From NCBI GenBank assembly GCA_910592205.1, contig CAJVPJ010001091.1:1-12400 (forward strand): DNA of 12,400 nt, read 5' to 3'. This DNA comes from Paraglomus occultum (Eukaryota; Glomeromycota; Glomeromycetes; Paraglomerales; Paraglomeraceae). The notes beneath the pieces are model-generated. The model was given only the letters and a program-made list of their open reading frames with translations. It did not search any database and was not told the origin of the DNA. Below are positions 1 to 8,822 of this stretch, piece by piece; position 1 is the stretch's first letter; each line of letters opens with the position of its first letter. The position numbers and the translations under genes were made by a program.

Positions 1-251
1 AATGCCTGTCTTATAAGGATCGTGACATTAAACTAATGCTGTGCAATGCAGGTATACTATTTTTTTATTGCCAATTATATAAATAAGCATATATACTAGG
101 CATTGTATCATTCAAAACGCAATGACTGCACTTTGATATGTTATATGATTAGGTTATCTCTCCAAGATTAACTGATAAAATGTCTAAGATAATAAATTTG
201 CGAATCTGGATTCACATTAAATTCGCCAATGTGAAAGACGTTCCGTAACGA

Positions 252-806
252 TCAGGGCAAGAGAAAGAAACACTCATCTGCATCATAGTCACTTTTTCGC
301 ATCCCTATTTTATAAAGTACCCACGCAGTACCAATTGGATGCTGTTGAGGTTGAGCACGAGGGTCGAAGAACGCGTGGGGGTATATTGCACGGATGTTTC
401 GGCGTACGGCATAGAGTTCGGTCACATCTGCGAAATGAAATACGCAGAGCGAACCTTTATCTCTTCGGTTTTGTTGGAGACCATTGGTTGCAAATTCGTT
501 CATAATTTTTTGGTAATTTTGGTGAGAGTGTTGATGTATCCAATTATAATTCGGCGAAATTACCAGTATAGGGTCATAGTTCTCGACGTCCTCAAGTTGT
601 TGAGCATATTTTTCAATATCGGTTTTAGAGGCGTCTGGGAGAATGTTTTTAAGTGCATCTTCGGTCGATGCAAACCTTCTAAAATATGCGAAAAAAATTT
701 ACTAGTTGTTTTCATAACTCGCATAAAATTTTGCACTATACTTACTCGTATATGTCATCCTCTGAGTCGGGGTCTTCTTTTGTACTGTCGTTTTTTGGTG
801 AGCAAC
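252..806 (-). CDS. Unrecognised protein, copy 1 of an inverted gene pair (3' two exons)
   Basis: I read two exons on the minus strand: 806-746 and 678-252, ending at TGA 254-252. The 67-bp intron (679-745) starts GTAAGTATAG and ends TTTTAG; a Glu codon is split across it (GA|A). The joined reading frame is open for 163 codons and reads like real protein: acidic N-terminal part (KEDPDSEDDIYE), a helical stretch (ALKNILPDASKTDIEK, QQLEDVENYDP) and a C-terminal domain with FHFADVTELYAVRRN and YPHAFFDP. No start codon is found in exon 806-746, which follows an acceptor-like TATATAACAG. A further exon ending at 887 (AGAG, then GTATTG) fits in phase but is speculative. I do not recognise the family. 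A second, broken copy lies inverted at 3327-4180, and the similarity of the two supports a real gene family. Compared with that copy, this one lacks about 330 bp of the middle yet keeps its frame. Confidence 0.6.
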
Positions 807-842
807 CTGTTATATAAAATTATTGAATTATTGGCTATACTT

Positions 843-885
843 CAATATCAATATAGCAATATAGCAATATAGCAATATAGCAATA
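843..885. repeat. 8-bp microsatellite (CAATATAG)n
   Basis: Four perfect CAATATAG units occupy 849-880, flanked by partial units. It lies within the proposed upstream intron of the minus-strand gene that ends at 252, so length changes here would be tolerated. Confidence 0.85.
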
Positions 886-903
886 CCTCTAATTAGTAAT
901 TGA

Positions 904-1071
904 ATAAAATCGAACGTATTAACGGTAGCTGTGGCGATAAAGATAAACGGTACGGCCTACAGAGATATTAGAAATATTAGAAGGGCGAAAGGTTTAAAAA
1001 AAGCGTTGGCAGAAATTGCGAGACATGCCATTGTGCAGACCAGACAGCGTATTGGAAGGACGAGTAAGTAA
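904..1071 (+). other. Possible exon-like open frame, unrecognised
   Basis: From the TGA at 901 to the TAA at 1071 the plus strand is open for 55 codons, without an ATG, and reads as a basic helix-prone peptide (for example RNIRRAKGLKKALAEIARH). Near its end is ACGAGTAAGTAAATGG, a good intron donor, and TTTATGCAG at about 1102-1110 would be a matching acceptor, giving an intron of about 44 bp. The continuation after that acceptor meets a stop quickly. This could be a fragment of an old gene or a chance open frame. No family is recognised. Confidence 0.2.
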
Positions 1072-2781
1072 ATGGTTTTTTGTAAAAGTGACATTTTGTT
1101 TATGCAGGCAGAATTGGAGAGATAGTCAAGGATTAGACAGAGCAGAGTTGGTGAGACGTCTACGATTTTTTGTATGCAGGATTTTTATATAAAAAAATTT
1201 CACGTGTGACAGAATGACGTATATCATCATAATAATAATGGGTCAGGGAAAATTAACAATGTACAATACAATAGCTAGCCCATGACTTCTGCATTACATC
1301 ACTTACTGATATGATTAATTGGGCATAACAAATATGTAATTATAGAAAATCCCTAACCTGCAATGTTGCTAAGCCATGTTGCAATTTTTTGAGCAAAAAA
1401 TAATATCAAGTTAGACTTTACTGAAGAATCAAGTAAGCAAAGATTGATCATCAGCATATTACTTTTATTGACAATTAAGATTGAGACCAAGTCTTTTTCA
1501 CTTACAAGATATATCCATTGACATTTATTATTAGCCTTCTCATTTTTACTGTCAACTTTCCAATATAACGAGCTTAGACTATACTAATTGTGCAATCGAT
1601 TTTTTTTCTGATTAATTTGTATGATTACTTATCGTTTTCCCGATAATTGTTATACGAAATCTCTAACCTATTTTATATATTGCATTGCCATGGCCGTATG
1701 GTCAAAAATAGATCGGAAATCCAACATTACTATTACACCAAGAAGCGGCTTTGTCCCATTAATAAAATGACAATATTTGCTTCGCAAAGCCACGTACGTG
1801 GCCTAGCATCCAGATATCGATATATTTCTTCACAATTAAAAATTGCTTATTGTTAACCCCCCGTCAATGATATGATCGTATTTGGTTCCACCATAAAGCT
1901 GAGAACTTGCCAGCTATTTGGTTATATACGAGAAATACTAATAATTAATTAGTTCTTTTAGCTATTACTATCATTACGCACAGTCGTCGCTGCAGATAAT
2001 TTTTACATAACAGGATCGCCTATGTAAATGTAGATCTGCACATTTCAGCCAATAATTAACATTAAGTCATCATCTCCTGATTCAAATTTCTTGGGGCAAA
2101 TCTTTTTACTGGTTAGTTAAAACATACTTTTCCTTTTTGATAAAATACTTTCCCTTATTAAGTATTTAGACTTGTAATCGCTTTACAATACTATTTGTAT
2201 CAATTGTCCGATCTCTCTAAATATGGCATTTGTATCTATCGCTATTGTCCGATTCTCTAATAAGACCAAGCCCAATTATCGATAACTGACGATCATCACC
2301 ATTTTGATAAGTCTAACTTAAACATTTTGTTATTCGGCTGACCGACAAATATATTGTTCTATGGTAACGCGGTTTCGCCTCTTCATTCTTTAGTTTTTCA
2401 CTAAACAGAATACGCTGCTAACTGTTTACAATAGGGATTATGTTAAAATAAAATGGAACAAATACTGAATAATCTACTAACAAACGAGACTTTTCCATCT
2501 AATATATAGATTACTGATATAAATTCATTAGCGTACAATGTTTCGTCCATTATTAATCAGATACGCCGCATGGAAAGTTTCAACATCACACACAAGAATG
2601 ACTAGTACTAGTTGAGGAGTCAATAAATCTCTATATTTAGCTCTTACAGTTTGTTATTATTGGATGTGATCGTTTTTGAGAAGTAAAAAAAAAATTTTCA
2701 ATCAAAGTGATGATCACTTCAGGAAAATTTGCATTTCAACTTTATTACTTTTATAAGTGTTAGCCAATCACGTTCCAAGAT
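1072..2781. other. AT-rich stretch without recognised genes
   Basis: I see no convincing coding sequence on either strand. A 69-codon open frame at 1647-1856 has no protein-like pattern, and no tRNA or rRNA was recognised. The stretch lies between the two inverted copies of the gene at 252-806 and 3327-4180. Confidence 0.6.
2191..2260. repeat. Imperfect tandem duplication of about 30-35 bp
   Basis: ATTTGTATC followed by ATTGTCCGAT and CTCTAA occurs twice back to back (2193-2220 and 2229-2260). The second copy carries a small insertion (TATCGC) and a one-base difference. It is non-coding. Confidence 0.6.
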
Positions 2782-3088
2782 TTGCGGGAAAAATGGGGAG
2801 ATCGCCGTGTAAGTTCCAAAAGAGGCAATAGTTTGATCAGATTATGTCATAACAAAATTTGTTGGACCATTGTTAATCCTTATTATACATCGACAATTGA
2901 ACATCACAATCAAAGTGTACGATATCTAATCGTGCATGCAAAAGTTCCCATTAATTTACTCCATGGGGAGAGTGACAGTCTGCTAAGCCCCATCGCCAAG
3001 TCTACAGGATATGATTAACGAACAAATTAAAAAAGATGGTATTCATGATTTGACATTTATAGCATCGGCACAATGGTTCCGTTCGTAG
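2782..3088 (+). pseudogene. Possible fragment of an alpha/beta-hydrolase C-terminal part
   Basis: The frame open from 2782 to the TAA at 3016-3018 contains KVPINLLHGESDSLLSP. This resembles the strand carrying the acidic residue of alpha/beta-hydrolases (VPxxxLHGExDxL pattern). Just before the stop, protein-like reading moves to another frame (LQDMINEQIKKDG, then FIASAQWF) and ends at TAG 3086-3088, as if by a one-base shift. No nucleophile elbow (GxSxG) or catalytic His was found nearby, so at best this is a truncated, frameshifted remnant. The family assignment rests on one short motif and is weak. Confidence 0.25.
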
Positions 3089-3326
3089 AAATCTTTTGCC
3101 CCGCATAATTGGCATAAGTATATGATTGGTGCGTGTATCGTGTATTGTTTGACTCCTAGTTTAATAATAGTAACTGCGGCGATTATTGTCGTACTTTATA
3201 GTATGTGAATTCAGTATATTCGTAATAAGTATTCCGACGGACGAACTTGTTAAGGTATATTACTTTTTTTAAAAAAACCAATCAATCAAACTTTATAGGA
3301 ACACCCATCAGACTTTAGTGTCTGGT

Positions 3327-4180
3327 TTTATATAAAGTTTGCTTACCAAAAACGATAATACAAAAACTTTTTGCATATTTTTAGAATGTATGCATCGACC
3401 GAAGAAGTACTTAGAACCATCCTCCCAGACGCCTCTAAAAAAGATATTGAAAAGTATTCGCAACAACTTGAGGACGTCGAAGACTTTGACCCCGTATCTC
3501 TCTCGCTCTACGATCACGAGAAACAACCTCAACAACTCTTCTAGGCCGTACCTCAGACTCTGACAAACGCGTGGCCTTTCAGCAACACTAATAAAAGACA
3601 TATCACTACGTCAGTTACGAGCTGAAGGTTAGAGACTATTCCAATACAGCAAAGACTGACAGGAAAACGCCAAAACCACAGGCTGCACGCAAACGAAAAC
3701 AAATGGGTAATAATAATAAGAACCCAAATAACAAGACGATGTCCAACAAATGGAACGATTATTTTGACAAAGTTCAACCTCTTGTCTTTATTCTCAAACC
3801 GTCAATTTATTTAATTTGCAGAAATGTGACCTGTTGCCAAACCCGCCTTCGATTCGCAGCGGCAAAACAATTATGAACGCATTTGCGACCGATAGTCTCC
3901 AACAAAACATAAAGGTTCGCTCTGCATATTTCACTTCTCAGATATGACCGAGCTCTATGACGTACGCCGAACCATCCGTACACTATATCCCCCACGCGTT
4001 CTTTGACACCTCCACAGCGTCCAATTGGAGCATGAATTCAATCAGTCCAGAAAAGAAAACTTTATCTTTCAATTCAGCATAGTGCTTTTCTAGCAGTTGG
4101 CGGCTGCGTGGATACTTGTTAAGATGGGAGTGCAAAAAAGTGACTATGGTGAAGATGATTGCTTCTTTCACTTGCTCTGA
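3327..4180 (+). pseudogene. Broken second copy of the gene at 252-806, inverted
   Basis: The plus strand here matches the minus-strand gene at 252-806 in several blocks: the exon start (GCTTACCAAAAACGA), the acceptor plus ASTEEVLRTILPDASKKDIEK and QQLEDVEDFDP, then IMNAFATDSLQQN, CIFHFSDMTELYDVRR and PHAFFD. It is disrupted. About 85 nt holding the end of the first exon and the intron donor are gone; a stop and frame change follow QPQQLF near 3544; the frame moves again near 3910-3930 and near 3990; and a ~75-bp foreign piece sits at 4029-4103. It also has a middle part absent from copy 1, including a basic, Asn-rich stretch (ARKRKQMGNNNKNPNN) followed by KWNDYFDK, and a possible small intron ending TTTGCAG near 3831. 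Function unknown. Confidence 0.6.
4029..4103 (-). pseudogene. Inserted fragment of nucleoside diphosphate kinase
   Basis: The minus strand from 4099 to 4031 reads 23 residues containing EKHYAELKDKVFF and SGLIEFM. This matches the conserved nucleoside diphosphate kinase segment of the form HYxxLKxKPFFxGLVxxM, with the usual Pro before FF replaced by Val. The piece interrupts the alignment between the two inverted gene copies: sequence on both sides (CCAATTGG to the left, CTGCGTGG to the right) is adjacent in the copy at 252-806, apart from two bases. The rest of the enzyme, including the catalytic His region, is absent, so it is a non-functional captured fragment. Confidence 0.6.
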
Positions 4181-4833
4181 TAGAATAAACGTAGCATGGA
4201 TTTTTAGTATCATTGCAATTGATAATTTGTTAATTACTGCATTCGCATCTTTGCTTTCTCACTTTGAGAAATCTTTTGTGGATAAATTAAAATTTATAAC
4301 AAATATGGTAAACGCTCAAGAATGATTGAATAAAAATTATCCTGGGCGTTGACATTTTTGCTCGGTTTATTACTTTTAATTTTTAATTATATGTTGACGA
4401 CGTCGATAATAGTTTGCCAGCTTTCTCCATGAGCTCGTAAAACGGTGAGCTTTACCGTTCTATGTTCGAATACCGATTGTACCATGATCTGTGTTGTCAT
4501 ACTATTCGACACGTAAGTTGGGTGCTGTAATTAGCTTGCTAGTCATGACTTATTTCAAGTAGCCAAATAATATACATGTGACATTAAGAGTGTAAATGAA
4601 TGACTGTGACTTAATTGCCCATTGTGCGAATCCATGGCCAATTCAAATGATTACCGCTCTTTGTGATTGTACGCAAAAATAATAGTATTGTTTTCTTTAT
4701 TATTATTAGAAACTTCACTTACATATATTACATGAAATGCTAACACAACAATTCATTATTATTATCCTTACCATTACTCTCTTTAGTATTTGCTAAGGAC
4801 AGTAATCCCCTAGTTATTCCTTTCCAAGACTTA
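4181..4833. other. AT-rich stretch without recognised genes
   Basis: No protein-like reading frame or RNA gene is recognised. It separates the broken gene copy from the minus-strand exon ending at 4834 and would contain that gene's 3' untranslated region. Confidence 0.55.
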
Positions 4834-5130
4834 TTAACAAACAGATGCTTTGACTTTAAAGATTTGACCATCCAATTTCCAGCCAATATTCCACTGATCA
4901 TGGGAAGCCACCCCACCCCATCCCTGGTTTGTACTTGACCAGTTGATCAATGCAACTATATTTTTGGCAATTATATCTGCTTGAACAGCTCTGAATGCCA
5001 TTTTCGTCTCTTTGACATTAGTAACATCTCCCCAAGGCAAAGATATGTTTATATCCTTCATGGTTGAGTTGTAACATAGATGTACTTTGACTAACCCAGT
5101 ATCAGATTTTATTATAGTTACATAGGGTAT
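4834..5130 (-). CDS. Unrecognised small protein, C-terminal exon
   Basis: The minus strand is open from 5130 to the TAA at 4836-4834 (98 codons). It begins directly after a good acceptor (ACTTTTCAG). The peptide looks like a small beta-rich domain: alternating hydrophobic strands (PYVTIIKSDTGLVKVHLCY, INISLPWGD), then NIVALINWSS and a Trp/Gly-rich end (GWGGVASHDQW, IGWKLDGQIFKVK). An ATG at 5061 would give a shorter 75-residue protein, but the in-frame sequence before it also looks coding, so I prefer a spliced model with an upstream exon I could not place. A sandwich or lectin-like fold is possible, but no family is recognised. Confidence 0.45.
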   Translation of the reverse strand: MPYVTIIKSDTGLVKVHLCYNSTMKDINISLPWGDVTNVKETKMAFRAVQADIIAKNIVALINWSSTNQGWGGVASHDQWNIGWKLDGQIFKVKASVC

Positions 5131-6010
5131 CTGAAAAGTTTTGACAATATATTTTTATCTCAAATCAACTAAAAAAGTTTTGAGTTTTAGGCATTTGAAA
5201 AGCAACAGGTTTCTTAAATTTTTTAAGTTTTTAAGAAAAAAATGAAAATTTCAGACATCCAACTATTTCATAACATTCTTATATGCCTCGACCAACTAAA
5301 AGCTGCACATAAACAAATGTCTTGAGATTAAGAGAGGCAAATTTATTATTTTTAAAGAAGATGAACTTAACCCCTGATTGATGCAGAATCAAGCACACTT
5401 GAACCAATGAGTGATAATTTATCAGGTGAAAAACTTTAGGAAAAATGAGGGAAGTAAGTGATGATTATGATATTATGATTAGTATTGATCCAGCAATATA
5501 ATTCCAAGTTCAATATTAAAGTTTTGTTCTTACACAGATATGATTTTGACCTGGAGTTTGAAGTATCACACAAAGGTGTTATCATTTTCAAATAATAACA
5601 AAGGGAAATTTGCATTATGATTTTAAAGAAATTTTATTGGATACTAATACATGTCATGTGATTGATAAGTGATCTGTAGAACAAATTTTGGACTGTGCAC
5701 CATAATAATAATATTAAATATGCAGTCCAATTATTGGCTTAACTTTTTATCAGTTACATGTTGATAATCAAGATACCCTCATCATTATTATTATGACTAA
5801 TTATAACAATAACATACAATTTGGAAAAAACAAAATAAAAGTACAAGTTATTGATGATATACTAATACATGTAGCTCTTGATTGGACTATTACTATACTA
5901 ATGATAACATGATAATAATATAAATAAGGGGAGAGATAAAATTTCATATCAAGCATATATTATACACAATAAACCTCTAGTAATCTTCTCAATCTTTGTG
6001 TCTAGAATCA
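5131..6010. other. AT-rich intergenic stretch
   Basis: Homopolymer and TAA/TTA-rich sequence without a protein-like frame. A short ATG frame on the minus strand near 5630-5535 runs into a donor-like GTAAGAAC, but its phase does not fit the exon starting at 5130. I see nothing else to annotate. Confidence 0.5.
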
Positions 6011-6187
6011 CATGTTCAGCTGCTTTCTGAAATTTCTTTCTATTCTTGTCCTGAGTCACCAAGATTATATTGCACCATAAATAGCATCACCTTATCCATA
6101 TTCTGTAAGCCTTCTGTGCAGCTCAATATCAACTGCTTTTAGATATTCTTTCCATTCCTGTCCATTTCTTATAGTAATAATCAATAT
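6011..6187 (-). pseudogene. Decayed Sel1 repeat units downstream of the kinase-Sel1 gene
   Basis: Just past the stop of the kinase gene the minus strand still resembles the 108-bp Sel1 unit. Plus-strand landmarks recur in order: GTTCAGCTGCTTTCTGA (6014-6030), CACCAAGATTATATTG (about 6058-6073), ATCAACTGCTTTTAGATATT and CCATTCCTGTCCAT (about 6128-6165). The units carry deletions and all frames are broken. The present stop arises inside a repeat where intact units read GCACAATATAATCTT on the minus strand; here it reads GCAGAATAAATATTG, consistent with loss of one T. The array therefore once extended roughly two units further. Confidence 0.7.
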
Positions 6188-8822
6188 TTATTCTGCCCCA
6201 GTATTACTATTACTATATCCTTGTTCAGCTGCGTTTTTATACAGCTCAAGTGCCTTTTGAATATTTGCTTCCATTCCTATCCCATACTCATAGCATAAAC
6301 CAAGATTATATTGTGCTTTGACATATCCCTGTTCAGCTGCTTTCTGAAACAGTTCAAGTGCTTTTTGAATATTCTTTTCCACTCCTGTTCCATTGTGATA
6401 GCAATAACCAAGATTACATTGTGCCCCAGCATGACCTTTTTCAGCTGCTTTCTGATACAGATCAACTGCTTTTTGAATATTCTTTTCCATTCCTGTTCCA
6501 TGCTCATAGCAAACACCAAGATTGTATTGTGCATAAGCATTTCCTTGCTCAACTGCTTTCTGATATAACTTAACTGCATTTTGAATATTCTTCTCCACAC
6601 CTGATCCGATCTCATAACAAATACCAAGATTATATTGTGCCTTGGCATGTCCTTGTTCAGCTGATTTCTGATACAACTCAACTGCTCTTTGAACATTTTT
6701 TTCCACCCCTGTCCCATTATTATAGCAAACACCAAGATTATATTGTGCCCTGGCATGTCCTTGTTCAGCTGATTTCTGATACAACTCAACTGCCTTTTGA
6801 ATATTTTTTTCTACTCCTATTCCATGTCTATAGCAAACACCAAGATTACATTGTGCCCTGGCATGTCCTTGTTCAGCTGATTTCTGATAGAGCTCAATTG
6901 CTTTTTGAATGTTCTTCTCCACTCCTTTCCCATATCTATAGAGAACACCAAGATTACATTGTGCCCCATCATCATCCTGTTCAGCTGCTTCCTGATACAA
7001 CTTGACTGCTTTTTGAATATTTTTTTCCACTCCTGTCCCATTCTCATAGCAAATGCCTAAATTACATTGTGCCCTGGCATGTCCTTGTTCAGCAGCTTTC
7101 TGATACAACTTAATTGCCTTTTGAATATTCTTCTCCACTCCTTTCCCATGTCTATAACAAACACCAAGATTACATTGTGCTCCAGCATGACCTTGTTCAG
7201 CTGCTTTCTGATATAACTTAACTGCATTTTGGATATTCTTTTCTATTCCTATCCCATATCTATAGCAAACACCAAGATTATATTGTGCCATGACATATCC
7301 TTGTTCAGCTGCTTTCTGATACAACTCAACTGCCTTGTGAATATTTTTTTCTACTCCTATTCCATTTTCATAACACCTGCCAAGAATATTCTGTGCTACA
7401 ACATTGTTTACATTTGCTGACTGTTGATACCATTGAACAGCTTGTCCAAGATCAGTTTCTGTTTCTATTCCATGTGCATAGAAAAATCCAATTAGCCAAA
7501 AGCATTGTCCACAATCAATATGAGTTTTCAATGCAGTCAATGAACTTTGTTGCCCATTATTATTCCATATTATCCAATCTTTAATAGAATCTGCTGTTTG
7601 TGTCATAGATATTCCATTAAGTTGCAACATGTTATATAACATTGACAGCTCATTAGAAAAAGAGTGATCTTCAATCTTCTCTTCATGCTTTTTAGGCTCA
7701 ACTTTCGGTAACTGGTTCATTATATTTTTTAATCTAAGGTAGCACTGTTCACTGGCTGGCCGTTTTTCTGAATCAATATCCCAGCATTCAGTATATAGAT
7801 TTTTATACTCCTCTGGTGTGCCTGAAACTACATCATGTCGACCACCCCGCAGCCTATAAAGTTGAATGTCCAAGTCAGTCTTGAATTCACCACAAGGATA
7901 TGTTCTACTGGATATTTCCCATAAAATGATCCCGAAGCTGAAAATATCAGACTTTTCATCCCGTTTGTAATCATTGTCATCAAAACATTTAGGGTCAAGG
8001 TATGCATGCGTTCCTCGCTGATCTGAGCGAGTCTTTTGTCGTAACTTTTTTTCTGATGTCCCAAAATCGGTGATCTTGGCCGTTTTTTCATGAATTAAGA
8101 CATTGTTCGAAGACTTGTGATAATGTAAGAGAATCACTGGTCAATATACAGTTCACACTAATAAACATTGACCGTTTACGAATAGATAAACTTACCAAAT
8201 CTTTGTGTAAGATTCCTAGCCTATGGATATGTCTCAATCCGTTAATTATGTCCAAACCCAGTTGACAGTTGACAGACCAATCTAGTTTGATGGGTGGCGC
8301 CGATAAATACTCCCGTAACGAACCATTATTGGCATACTCGAAAACCATCAAGTATCTTCCTTTGACATCTATTCAAAATTAGAAACAATTATTGAGTTCA
8401 AGCCTATTTTTAATCCCATTAATTGTTTTTCATTATTACCTTTGCTAAGGCCAAGGAATCGAGTTATGTTGGGATGGTCATCTACTTTGCGATGGATCTT
8501 GAGCTAGAAATGCGCCAAGTAATAGTCTAAATAAGAACCACGACTCATAGACCCCGATGCAATTCCACTACGCACAATTACAAACCTCCTTTACAAAGCA
8601 CTCGAAGAAGTCGTCTTCGTCCAAATATTTGAGCATCTTGTATGCCACAGTAATGCCCGATGTTTCTACCGTTGCTTTGAAAACTACACCAAATGCACCA
8701 TGGCCTATGCAGTCATTATCAATAAAGCCCTGGTAATGATAGAATCGAATGTATTCACTTTCAATGCTCTTTTCTAACCATTCCTTGTCGGAGACAATTG
8801 ATGTCATTGTTGACTTGGACAT
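6188..8822 (-). CDS. TKL-type protein kinase with C-terminal Sel1 repeats
   Basis: Four exons on the minus strand (8822-8586, 8503-8440, 8368-8196, 8113-6188) give 799 residues. The kinase domain covers about residues 35-290: glycine loop IGHGAFGVVF (39-48), ATP-anchoring Lys62 in VAYK, catalytic loop HKDLSSNN (Asp157, Asn162), DFG 174-176, a DPKCF activation segment end, KSDIFSFGIILWE and a C-lobe ending near CWDIDSEKRP. All catalytic residues are present; the HRD Arg is Lys. A linker follows, then eleven 36-residue Sel1 repeats from residue 383 and a final partial one. Sel1 repeats form helical protein-binding solenoids, so this is probably a cytosolic signalling kinase with a scaffold. The start is ATG 8822; an in-frame GTG upstream is not used by eukaryotes. 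Placing the third acceptor at 8114 gives the required Asp+5 Asn spacing. Downstream decayed repeats suggest a formerly longer protein. Substrate unknown. Confidence 0.9.
6254..7441 (-). repeat. Sel1 repeat array, eleven 108-bp in-frame units
   Basis: Eleven consecutive units encode variants of AVxLYQKAAEQGHAxAQ followed by NLGVCYxxGxGVEKNIQK, exactly 36 residues each without indels. A twelfth partial unit (6253-6191) precedes the stop, and a degenerate half-unit (CFWLIGFFYAHGIETETDLGQ split across the start) precedes the array. Neighbouring units in the middle (for example around 6640-6900) are nearly identical at the DNA level, which indicates recent duplication or gene conversion. Confidence 0.93.
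8114..8195 (-). other. Intron 3 of the kinase-Sel1 gene
   Basis: 82 bp, GTAAGTTTAT to CACAAG, phase 0. The AAG acceptor is less common than CAG or TAG, but it is the choice that keeps the catalytic-loop spacing HKDL-SSNN. Confidence 0.75.
8369..8439 (-). other. Intron 2 of the kinase-Sel1 gene
   Basis: 71 bp, GTAATAATG to AATAG, phase 1; it splits an Asp codon (G|AT) between LGLSK and VKGRYLMVFEYA. Confidence 0.85.
8504..8585 (-). other. Intron 1 of the kinase-Sel1 gene
   Basis: 82 bp, GTTTGTAATT to TTTCTAG, phase 0; it joins CFVKE to LKIHRKVDDHPNI, restoring the usual kinase alphaC to beta4 sequence. Confidence 0.85.

Noticed and set aside
339-872. A 177-codon plus-strand open frame
   Set aside because: It is antisense to the minus-strand exons with a clear intron and protein-like reading; its own translation is hydrophobic and unstructured.
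1647-1856. A 69-codon plus-strand open frame
   Set aside because: Composition and lack of any motif or splice context give no sign of coding.
2601-2612. 12-bp palindrome ACTAGTACTAGT
   Set aside because: Palindromes of this length are expected a few times by chance in 12 kb.
3983-4213. A 76-codon minus-strand open frame as a whole gene
   Set aside because: Only its middle 23 residues are meaningful (nucleoside diphosphate kinase fragment); both ends are antisense to the duplicated gene copy.
6254-7441. Regularly spaced repeats as a CRISPR array
   Set aside because: The period is 108 bp, fully coding, with no distinct spacers, in a eukaryotic gene.
6277-7584. Several long open frames on both strands across the Sel1 array
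   Set aside because: They follow from the exact 108-bp periodicity of the real reading frame; their translations are Cys/Phe/Leu- or Met/Ile-rich shadows of the repeats.
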